Origin: Frankiaceae bacterium
GTDB lineage: Bacteria > Actinomycetota > Actinomycetes > Mycobacteriales > SCTD01
Length of the DNA stretch: 11,467 nucleotides
Assembly (NCBI GenBank): GCA_947479995.1
Contig: CANKBT010000075.1
Coordinates: 1 to 11,467, forward strand
Reading direction: 5' to 3'
Shown here piece by piece: positions 6,888 through 11,467 of the stretch. Every line of letters begins with the position of its first letter. The first letter of the stretch is position 1. The notes under the pieces were generated by a model, which was not told the origin of the DNA, did not search any database, and saw nothing but the letters and a program-made list of their open reading frames with translations. Made by a program: the position numbers and the translations under genes.

Positions 6888-7379
6888 CTAACCGCTGGCG
6901 GCCCGCTCGCCCTCCTGCAGCAGGCGCGCCGCCAGGTCGAGCAGGGCCTGCGGCGCGAGGTCGGCGAGCACCCCCGTGCCGTCCTCCGCCCACGCCTCCA
7001 GGCGCACCTGCGCGGCCGCCTCCCAGCGGCCGCCGGACCACGTGCGGCGCACGTCGAGCACCGCCCGCAGGGCCGCCCCGCCGGGCAGGTCGTCGGGGTC
7101 GCGGGCGCGCAGGGCGAGCAGCTCGCGGTCGCGCGGGAGGTACGGCGCGAGCGCCGGCCAGTCGCCGCCCGCGGCGCGCACGCCCGCCTCCAGCGCGCTC
7201 GTGGTGCCGCGCGCGAGCAGCCCCGTCAGCACGCCGTGGCAGCGCTCCCCCACGACGCCGGCGTCGCGGCCGTCGACCGCGAGGTGCAGCACCAGCTCGT
7301 ACGGCACGCCGTCGCGCCCGAGCACGGGCACCGGCACCAGGCCGAGCACCCGGCCGTCCCGGCACCGCACGTCCACCAC
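6888..7379 (-). CDS. Unrecognised 163-aa protein upstream of the cis-prenyltransferase
   Basis: I do not recognise the family. The protein is soluble-looking, begins VVDVRCRDGRVLGLVPVPVLGRDGVPYELVLHLAVDGRDAG (strand-rich, alternating hydrophobics) and ends in a helical Leu/Ala stretch (LAPQALLDLAARLLQEGE). A middle WP..APYLPRDRELLAL segment is followed by VLDVRRTWSGGRWEAAAQVRLEAW, again strand-like. No cysteine pairs, membrane segments or signal peptide are seen. The GTG at 7379 is favoured: GAGGAG (7392-7397) lies upstream, although at a long 12-nt spacing, and sequence further upstream is the opposite-strand riboswitch. GTG 7376 and 7370 are alternatives. It ends 10 nt before the prenyltransferase start, which suggests an operon. 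Codon use looks like its neighbours. Confidence 0.72.
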   Translation of the reverse strand: MVDVRCRDGRVLGLVPVPVLGRDGVPYELVLHLAVDGRDAGVVGERCHGVLTGLLARGTTSALEAGVRAAGGDWPALAPYLPRDRELLALRARDPDDLPGGAALRAVLDVRRTWSGGRWEAAAQVRLEAWAEDGTGVLADLAPQALLDLAARLLQEGERAASG

Positions 7380-7384
7380 GCCTG

Positions 7385-7390
7385 TAGTCT
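7385..7390 (+). promoter_or_regulatory. Candidate -10 element for the riboswitch transcript
   Basis: TAGTCT fits the actinobacterial TAnnnT -10 pattern, with TG immediately before it. It predicts transcription starting near 7396-7397, exactly where helix P1 of the riboswitch begins. No good -35 is seen 17-18 bp upstream. It lies only 6-11 bp from the GTG of the divergent minus-strand gene. Confidence 0.45.
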
Positions 7391-7395
7391 GCTCC

Positions 7396-7500
7396 TCGAA
7401 GGGGAGTAGCCCTCTCGGCAGGACGTCGACATCCTGGTGCGCCTCGCACCCGGCACCTGCACCGGCCCGCTCGCGCGGGACGGACGGGCGAGACCTTCGA
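7396..7500 (+). ncRNA. yybP-ykoY: yybP-ykoY-type manganese riboswitch aptamer
   Basis: A metal-sensing leader RNA of the yybP-ykoY class, which binds Mn2+ (and Mg2+). P1 is TCGAAGG (7396-7402) with CCTTCGA (7494-7500). The hallmark internal loop follows: GGGGAGTAGC (7401-7410) facing GCGAGACC (7488-7495), closed by GCCC/GGGC (7409-7412 with 7486-7489). A hairpin CAGGA/TCCTG (7419-7423, 7432-7436) exposes CGTCGACA, matching the class's conserved CGUC-A-CA-like loop. Further hairpins are GTGCG/CGCAC (7437-7441, 7445-7449) and CCCGC/GCGGG (7466-7470, 7475-7479). The downstream gene is a GDT1-family Mn exporter, the classic partner. These motifs are seen directly; the class assignment is from memory of the consensus, not a covariance-model search. 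Confidence 0.9.
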
Positions 7501-7567
7501 CCACCGCTCCGGCGGGGTCGAAGGCGCACCCCGCCCCTCGGCTCCGGTGGAGCGCAGGAGGGGCGCC
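7494..7567 (+). promoter_or_regulatory. Riboswitch expression platform controlling translation start
   Basis: Alternative helices are visible. CCTTCGACC (7494-7502), whose first seven bases are the 3' strand of P1, pairs perfectly with GGTCGAAGG (7516-7524), with inner CCGC/GCGG (7504-7507, 7512-7515). CGCCCCTC (7532-7539) pairs with GAGGGGCG (7558-7565) over the Shine-Dalgarno, with inner GCTCC/GGAGC (7541-7545, 7549-7553). GGCGGGG (7511-7517) can instead pair with CCCCGCC (7529-7535), freeing the SD. If metal binding locks P1, 7511-7517 is released to capture the anti-SD strand and translation turns on. The pairings are observed; the switching order is inferred. Confidence 0.7.
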
Positions 7568-8152
7568 GTGCTCGAGCCGCTGGTCGTGCTCGCCGTCTTC
7601 GGCGTCGTGCTGCTCGGCGAGCTGCCGGACAAGACCGCCGTCGCGTCGCTGGTGCTCGGCGCCCGCTACCGGCCGCTGCCCGTGCTGCTCGGCGTCTGGG
7701 CGGCCTTCGTCGTGCACGTCGTCGTCGCCGTGGCCGTCGGCGGCCTGGTCGCCGCGCTGCCGCGCACGCCGGTCGAGCTGGTGAGCGCCGCGCTGTTCGC
7801 CGCCGGCGCCGTGCTGCTGCTGCGCAGCGACCCCGAGGACGCCGCGCGCGCCGGCGAGCAGGAGGCCGCGCACGTGAGCGACCGGCGGGTGACCGCGGGC
7901 GCGTTCGGCGTCGTGCTCGTCGCGGAGTTCGGCGACCTGACCCAGATCCTCACCGCGACCCTCGCCGCCCGCTACGACGCCCCGCTGTCGGTCGGCGTCG
8001 GCGCCCTGCTGGCGCTGTGGGCGGTGTCCGGCCTGGCCGTGCTGTTCGGCCGCGGGCTGCTGCGCGTCGTGCCGCTGCGGCGCGTGCAGCAGGTCGCCGC
8101 GGTCGTGCTGCTCGTGCTGTCCGGGCTGTCGGTGCTCGAGGCGCTGACCTGA
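7568..8152 (+). CDS. GDT1/TMEM165 (UPF0016) family manganese exporter
   Basis: A 194-aa inner-membrane protein with about six transmembrane segments in two homologous halves. Each half has the family's acidic signature: ELPDKT at 18-23 and EFGDLT at 120-125. These are variants of the E-x-G-D-[KR]-[ST] motif that binds the transported cation. A charged cytoplasmic-type loop (about 86-108, rich in D/E/R/A) separates the halves. Bacterial members export Mn2+ and relieve manganese toxicity. The GTG at 7568 is chosen because AGGAGG (7556-7561) lies 6 nt upstream and the first helix starts at once (LEPLVVLAVFGVVLLGE). An upstream in-frame ATG at 7547 would lie within the sequestering hairpin and lacks an SD. 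The leader riboswitch strongly supports manganese as substrate. Confidence 0.94.
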   Translation: MLEPLVVLAVFGVVLLGELPDKTAVASLVLGARYRPLPVLLGVWAAFVVHVVVAVAVGGLVAALPRTPVELVSAALFAAGAVLLLRSDPEDAARAGEQEAAHVSDRRVTAGAFGVVLVAEFGDLTQILTATLAARYDAPLSVGVGALLALWAVSGLAVLFGRGLLRVVPLRRVQQVAAVVLLVLSGLSVLEALT

Positions 8153-8170
8153 GCCTGACGCCTGACCCCG

Positions 8171-8221
8171 GACGCGCCGACGCCCCGCCGGCCCGGGGGC
8201 CGGCGGGGCGTCGTGCGCGTC
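8171..8221. terminator. Bidirectional GC-rich terminator between convergent genes
   Basis: A 16-bp perfect stem (8178-8193 with 8198-8213, core arm CGCCCCGCCGGCC) closes a 4-nt loop. An outer GACGCG/CGCGTC pair (8171-8176, 8216-8221) extends it to 22 bp beyond a small mismatch. It lies 18 bp past the Mn-exporter stop and 14 bp past the pckG stop. There is no T-run, as is common for actinobacterial terminators. It is symmetric, so it can serve both genes. Confidence 0.85.
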
Positions 8222-8235
8222 AGGTACGGGTGCGG

Positions 8236-10062
8236 CTAGGCCTGCTCGAGGCGGGCGACGAGGTCCTTCTGCTCCCGCACGAGCGCGGCCGGCATGTGGT
8301 CGCCGAACTGCGCGAAGTACTCGGGGAGCAGGTCGGCCTCCTGCTTCCAGACGTCGGTGTCGACGCTGAGCAGCAGGTCGAGGTCGCGCTCGTCGATCTC
8401 GAGGCCCTCGAGGTCGAGCTCGCTCTTGGCCGGCAGGGTGCCGATGGGCGTCTCGACGCCCTCGGCGCGGCCCTCGAGCCGGTCGACGATCCACTTGAGC
8501 ACGCGGGCGTTCTCGCCGAACCCGGGCCACAGCCACTTGCCGTCGTCGTCCTTGCGGAACCAGTTGACGGCGTAGATGCGGGGCAGCTTGTCGGCCGTGG
8601 TGGCCTCGCCGATCTCGAGCCAGTGGCCGGCGTAGTCGGCCATGTTGTAGCCGCAGAACGGCAGCATCGCGAACGGGTCGCGGCGCAGCTGGCCGATGGC
8701 GCCGGCGGCGGCGGCGGTCGTCTCGGAGGAGACCGTCATGCCCTGGAAGACGCCGTGCTGCCAGTCGCGCGACTCGGTGACCAGCGGCACCGCGCTGGCG
8801 CGGCGGCCGCCGAACAGGATCGCGCTGATCGGGACGCCCTTCGGGTCCTCCCACTCGGGCGCGATGGTCGGGCACTGCCCGGCCGGGGTGGTGAAGCGGG
8901 CGTTGGGGTGCGCGGCCGGCGTGCCCGACTCGGGCGTCCAGTCGTTGCCCTTCCAGTCGGTGAGGTGCGCCGGCGGGGTCTCGGTGAGCCCCTCCCACCA
9001 CACGTCGCCGTCGTCGGTGAGCGCGACGTTGGTGAAGATCGAGTTGCCGTAGAAGGTGTTGACGGCGTTGGCGTTGGTCTCGACGCCGGTGCCGGGCGCG
9101 ACGCCGAAGAAGCCGGCCTCGGGGTTGATCGCGTAGAGGCGGCCGTCCTCGCCGAAGCGCATCCAGGCGATGTCGTCGCCGACGGTCTCGACCGTCCAGC
9201 CCGGCAGCGTCGGCTGCAGCATGGCCAGGTTGGTCTTGCCGCAGGCGCTGGGGAAGGCGGCGGTGACGTAGCGCGCCTCGCCCTGCGGCGGGGTGAGCTT
9301 GAGGACGAGCATGTGCTCGGCCATCCAGCCCTCGTCGCGCGCCATCACGCTGGCGATGCGCAGCGCGAAGCACTTCTTGCCCAGCAGCGCGTTGCCGCCG
9401 TAGCCCGAGCCGTAGGACCAGATCTCGCGGGTCTCGGGGTAGTGGACGATGTACTTGGTGTCGTTGCAGGGCCACGGCACGTCGGCCTGGCCGGCCTCGA
9501 GCGGCGCGCCGACGGTGTGCACGGCCGGGACGAAGAAGCCGTCGTCGCCGATCTGCTCCAGGGCCGCGGTGCCCATGCGCGTCATGATCCTCATCGACAC
9601 GACGACGTACGGGCTGTCGGTGATCTCGACGCCGAGCTGGCTGATCTTGCTGCCCAGCGGGCCCATGCAGAACGGGACGACGTACATCGTGCGGCCGCGC
9701 ATCGAGCCCTCGAACAGCGGGCGGAGCGTCGCGCGCATCTCGTCGGGCGCGGCCCAGTTGTTGGTCGGGCCGGCGTCCTCCTCCTCCTCGGAGCAGATGT
9801 ACGTGCGGTCCTCGACCCGGGCGACGTCGGTGGGGTCGGACTTGGCGTAGAAGCTGTTCGGGCGCTTGGCCTCGTCGAGCTGCACGAAGGTGCCGGCCTC
9901 GACGAGCAGCGAGGTGAGGCGCTGCCACTCCTCCTCGGAGCCGTCGGCCCACTCGACGCGGTCGGGCTGGGTGAGCTCGGCCACCTCGCGGACCCACGCC
10001 ACCAGCTTCGCGTTCTTGGTCGGGGCGGACTCCAGGCCCGGGATCGCTGAAGTGGTCGTCAT
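8236..10062 (-). CDS. pckG: Phosphoenolpyruvate carboxykinase (GTP)
   Basis: A 608-aa cytosolic enzyme converting oxaloacetate and GTP to phosphoenolpyruvate, CO2 and GDP, the first committed gluconeogenic step. The GTP-class signature FPSACGKTN (270-278) carries the kinase-1a P-loop and the hyper-reactive Cys274. Others are RVEDRTYI (82-89; substrate arginine Arg82 or Arg86), YGSGYGGNALLGKKCFALRIA (217-237, metal-binding Lys region), MAEHM (247-251, metal His250) and VGDDIAWM (294-301, kinase 2). Length is normal for the GTP family; the ATP-dependent family is shorter and has a different P-loop. The ATG at 10062 has AAGGAG 6 nt upstream. That SD can be masked by an upstream complementary strand. 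The gene converges on the Mn exporter and diverges from trhA. Fumarase in the same window feeds oxaloacetate via malate. Confidence 0.97.
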   Translation of the reverse strand: MTTTSAIPGLESAPTKNAKLVAWVREVAELTQPDRVEWADGSEEEWQRLTSLLVEAGTFVQLDEAKRPNSFYAKSDPTDVARVEDRTYICSEEEEDAGPTNNWAAPDEMRATLRPLFEGSMRGRTMYVVPFCMGPLGSKISQLGVEITDSPYVVVSMRIMTRMGTAALEQIGDDGFFVPAVHTVGAPLEAGQADVPWPCNDTKYIVHYPETREIWSYGSGYGGNALLGKKCFALRIASVMARDEGWMAEHMLVLKLTPPQGEARYVTAAFPSACGKTNLAMLQPTLPGWTVETVGDDIAWMRFGEDGRLYAINPEAGFFGVAPGTGVETNANAVNTFYGNSIFTNVALTDDGDVWWEGLTETPPAHLTDWKGNDWTPESGTPAAHPNARFTTPAGQCPTIAPEWEDPKGVPISAILFGGRRASAVPLVTESRDWQHGVFQGMTVSSETTAAAAGAIGQLRRDPFAMLPFCGYNMADYAGHWLEIGEATTADKLPRIYAVNWFRKDDDGKWLWPGFGENARVLKWIVDRLEGRAEGVETPIGTLPAKSELDLEGLEIDERDLDLLLSVDTDVWKQEADLLPEYFAQFGDHMPAALVREQKDLVARLEQA

Positions 10063-10068
10063 GCGCCT

Positions 10069-10109
10069 CTCCTTCGAGGTGGGTGGCCGGAGGCGCCACC
10101 GGGAAGGAG
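10069..10109 (-). promoter_or_regulatory. Potential SD-masking stem in the pckG leader
   Basis: On the minus-strand transcript CTCCTTC (10109-10103) is exactly complementary to GAAGGAG (10075-10069), which contains the pckG Shine-Dalgarno. Between them GGTGGC (10100-10095) pairs with GCCACC (10087-10082) around a 7-nt loop, so a stacked hairpin could hide the SD. The complementarity is seen directly; any regulatory role is inferred and could be chance. Confidence 0.4.
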
Positions 10110-10153
10110 GCGCGCGACGTCACGGCTGTCTCGCGAGGGTACCTGGGAACCGT

Positions 10154-10182
10154 TTGACTAGCCTTGTGACGTCCTGCATAGG
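10154..10182 (+). promoter_or_regulatory. Candidate promoter for the hemolysin III/TrhA gene
   Basis: TTGACT (10154-10159) matches five of six consensus -35 bases. It is followed after 17 bp by CATAGG (10177-10182), a modest -10 preceded by TG. The predicted start is near 10190, giving a leader of about 29 nt with GGAGG at 10207-10211. A TACCCT (minus strand, 10141-10136) nearby might be the -10 for divergent pckG, without a clear -35. Confidence 0.5.
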
Positions 10183-10218
10183 TCCCGCAGGTGAACGCAC
10201 GGAACCGGAGGTGCGGCA

Positions 10219-10899
10219 GTGGTGACCGACCAGGTCGAGGAGCGGCTGCACGAGGTCGCGGAGATCGTCAAGCCCCGCCTGCGGGGCGTCCTGCACGAGG
10301 CGGCGTTCGCCGTCTCGCTCGTCACCGGCACGGCGCTGGTCATCCTCGCCGAGGGCGCGATGGCGGTCGTCGCCTGCTGCGTCTACGCCGCGTCGGTGTC
10401 GCTGCTGTTCGGCACGTCGGCGGCGTACCACCGCGGGTCGTGGTCACCGCGCGGCCGGGCGGTGATGGAGCGCCTCGACCACTCGATGATCTTCGTGCTC
10501 ATCGCGGGCAGCTACACGCCGTTCTGCCTGGTGGTGCTGCAGGGCACCGCGCGCTGGGTGGTCTTCGGCATCACCTGGGGCGGCGCGATCGCGGGCGTCA
10601 TCACCCGCAACGCGTTCCGCAAGAAGCCGCGCTGGCTGTTCACGTTCATCTACCTGGCGCTCGGCTGGGTGGCCGTCGGCATCATGCCGGCGCTGCTCGA
10701 GGAGGGCGGCGTCGTCGTGCTCGTCATGCTCGTCGCCGGCGGCCTGCTCTACACCGCGGGCGGCATCGTCTACGCCCGCAAGAGGCCCGACCCCTCGCCG
10801 GCGTGGTTCGGCTTCCACGAGGTGTTCCACGCGCTGACGCTCGCGGCGTTCGCCTGCCACTACGTGGCGATCAGCTTCGCGGTCTACCGCGCGCCGTAG
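10219..10899 (+). CDS. trhA: Hemolysin III / TrhA-family (PAQR-like) membrane protein
   Basis: A 226-aa, seven-helix integral membrane protein of the PAQR/hemolysin III group within the CREST superfamily of putative metal-dependent hydrolases. The expected metal-site residues are all present: S67-x3-H71 in GTSAAYHRG, D87 in RLDHSMIFVLIAGSYTPF, and H200-x3-H204 in FHEVFHAL. The basic segment RNAFRKKPRW (130-139) marks a cytoplasmic loop. The N-terminal 25 residues are soluble and helical. The GTG at 10219 has GGAGG 7 nt upstream; a second GTG follows directly. In bacteria these proteins have been linked to membrane energetics and lipid homeostasis rather than true hemolysis; the substrate is not settled. 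M. tuberculosis has a homologue next to its Z-FPP synthase. It is divergent from pckG and convergent with the last gene. Confidence 0.93.
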   Translation: MVTDQVEERLHEVAEIVKPRLRGVLHEAAFAVSLVTGTALVILAEGAMAVVACCVYAASVSLLFGTSAAYHRGSWSPRGRAVMERLDHSMIFVLIAGSYTPFCLVVLQGTARWVVFGITWGGAIAGVITRNAFRKKPRWLFTFIYLALGWVAVGIMPALLEEGGVVVLVMLVAGGLLYTAGGIVYARKRPDPSPAWFGFHEVFHALTLAAFACHYVAISFAVYRAP

Positions 10900-10911
10900 C
10901 GCGCGGGCTGG

Positions 10912-10964
10912 CGACCCCCCACCTCAGGCGCGCGCCGAGGCGGGCACCCGGAGGTGGAGGGTCG
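10912..10964. terminator. Bidirectional hairpin between convergent genes
   Basis: CGACCCCCCACCTC (10912-10925) pairs with GAGGTGGAGGGTCG (10951-10964): 13 of 14 pairs with one C-A mismatch on the plus strand. That mismatch becomes a G-U pair on the minus-strand transcript, so the stem is unbroken there. The loop is 25 nt and GC-rich. It sits 12 bp after the trhA stop and 11 bp before the stop of the minus-strand partial gene. There is no T-run. Confidence 0.7.
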
Positions 10965-10975
10965 GCCTCCCGCGG

Positions 10976-11467
10976 TCAGACCGCCGGGCCCTGCTCGCGG
11001 ACGCGCTGCACGGCCGTCATGGCCTCGCGGAGCTCGGCGAGCCACGCGTCGGCGTGCTGGCCGGTGAGGTGCACGCACCAGGCCAGGGCCTCCGAGCGGG
11101 AGCGGGCGACGCCCGCGTCGACGAGGGTGTCGAGCACCTGGCGCTCGGGCTGGCGCAGCCGGGTCATGGCCGGCACGGACGCGGTCGTGAAGTGCTGGAG
11201 CGTGCCGCCGGCGCGGGCGCCCCAGGAGATCACGCGGCCGTAGCGGCGCTCGGCCTCGCGGGCGATGGCCATGCGCTGCTCGCGGGTCTCCTCGCGGAAG
11301 CGGCTGATCCGGCCCGCCTCCGCCTCGGAGGTCGCGACCTCGTCGTCGGCGGCCGGTGCCTCGAGGGCCACGACGACGACGAGCTCGTCGCGGTCCGCGG
11401 TGACCTCCGGCGCGGTGGTCGACCAGCCGTCGGGCAGGCGGCCGGCGAACCAGCCGGCGGCGCCGTC
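10976..11467 (-). CDS. Partial unrecognised actinobacterial protein (5' end outside window)
   Basis: The frame is open from the right edge of the window to the TGA at 10976, giving the last 163 residues. It is read from the edge because DGAAGWFAGRLPDGW...RDELVVVVALEAP continues smoothly without a plausible start; an internal GTG at 11371 would cut into it. The order is a W-containing N-part, a strand ELVVVVALEAP, an acidic linker, a basic helix GRISRFREETREQRMAIAREAERRYGR, then VISWGARAGGTLQHFTTASVPAMTRL. The C-terminal RQPERQVLDTLVDAGVARSRSEALAWCV... resembles the helix-helix of ribbon-helix-helix regulators. I recall conserved actinobacterial hypotheticals of this type but no established function. 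Convergent with trhA. Confidence 0.8.
   Translation of the reverse strand, partial: DGAAGWFAGRLPDGWSTTAPEVTADRDELVVVVALEAPAADDEVATSEAEAGRISRFREETREQRMAIAREAERRYGRVISWGARAGGTLQHFTTASVPAMTRLRQPERQVLDTLVDAGVARSRSEALAWCVHLTGQHADAWLAELREAMTAVQRVREQGPAV

Noticed and set aside
7494..7567. Intrinsic transcription terminator as the riboswitch output
   Set aside because: The hairpin at 7494-7524 is strong but has no U-run, while a separate stem directly covers the SD, so translational control fits better. Factor-dependent termination cannot be excluded.
6976..10050. Very long plus-strand open frame (over 1000 codons) opposite pckG and through the Mn exporter, and a similar minus-strand frame at 7226-10123
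   Set aside because: Few stops occur in GC-rich antisense frames. The translations are low-complexity Arg/Ala/Gly/Asp, while the opposing frames encode recognisable enzymes and membrane proteins.
8236..10062. ATP-dependent PEP carboxykinase (pckA)
   Set aside because: The P-loop FPSACGKTN with its cysteine and the 608-residue length are those of the GTP class.

Overview
The window is very GC-rich, with strong third-position G/C preference, many GTG starts and purine-rich Shine-Dalgarno (SD) sequences. This is typical of a high-GC actinomycete (Actinomycetota). GTP-dependent PEP carboxykinase, a PIN-PhoH fusion and a short-chain-type cis-prenyltransferase support that. I cannot name the genus.

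Layout from left to right. Positions 1-310 hold no convincing gene but contain three 75-bp tandem repeats, each with an inverted repeat. Next is a divergent pair: a 14-TM DHA2-type MFS exporter (minus) and a TetR repressor (plus). Their 100-bp shared promoter carries two near-identical palindromic operators 42 bp apart. Class II fumarase fumC (plus) follows, then an unrecognised protein with a (D-x-x-F)n plus Gly/Asp tail (plus). Facing them on the minus strand is an apparent unit of an unrecognised 163-aa protein, a cis-prenyl diphosphate synthase and a PIN-PhoH ATPase.

From about 7396 on the plus strand a yybP-ykoY-type manganese riboswitch precedes a GDT1/UPF0016 Mn exporter. Its expression platform can be read as mutually exclusive helices that hide or expose the ribosome binding site. 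A long two-sided terminator hairpin separates the exporter from pckG (GTP PEP carboxykinase, minus). A divergent intergenic region then leads to a hemolysin III/TrhA-family membrane protein (plus). The window ends in the 3' part of an unrecognised minus-strand gene whose 5' end lies outside.

The core set fumC, phoH, cis-prenyltransferase and hemolysin III recalls the Mycobacterium tuberculosis Rv1085c-Rv1098c neighbourhood, so most of the window looks like conserved actinobacterial chromosome. The MFS/TetR pair and the repeats look more accessory. Functional themes are central carbon metabolism (fumarase, PEPCK), envelope isoprenoid supply, manganese export under RNA control, and efflux under TetR control. 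The most interesting part is 7385-7570, where aptamer, alternative stems and a sequestered ribosome binding site can be resolved base by base.
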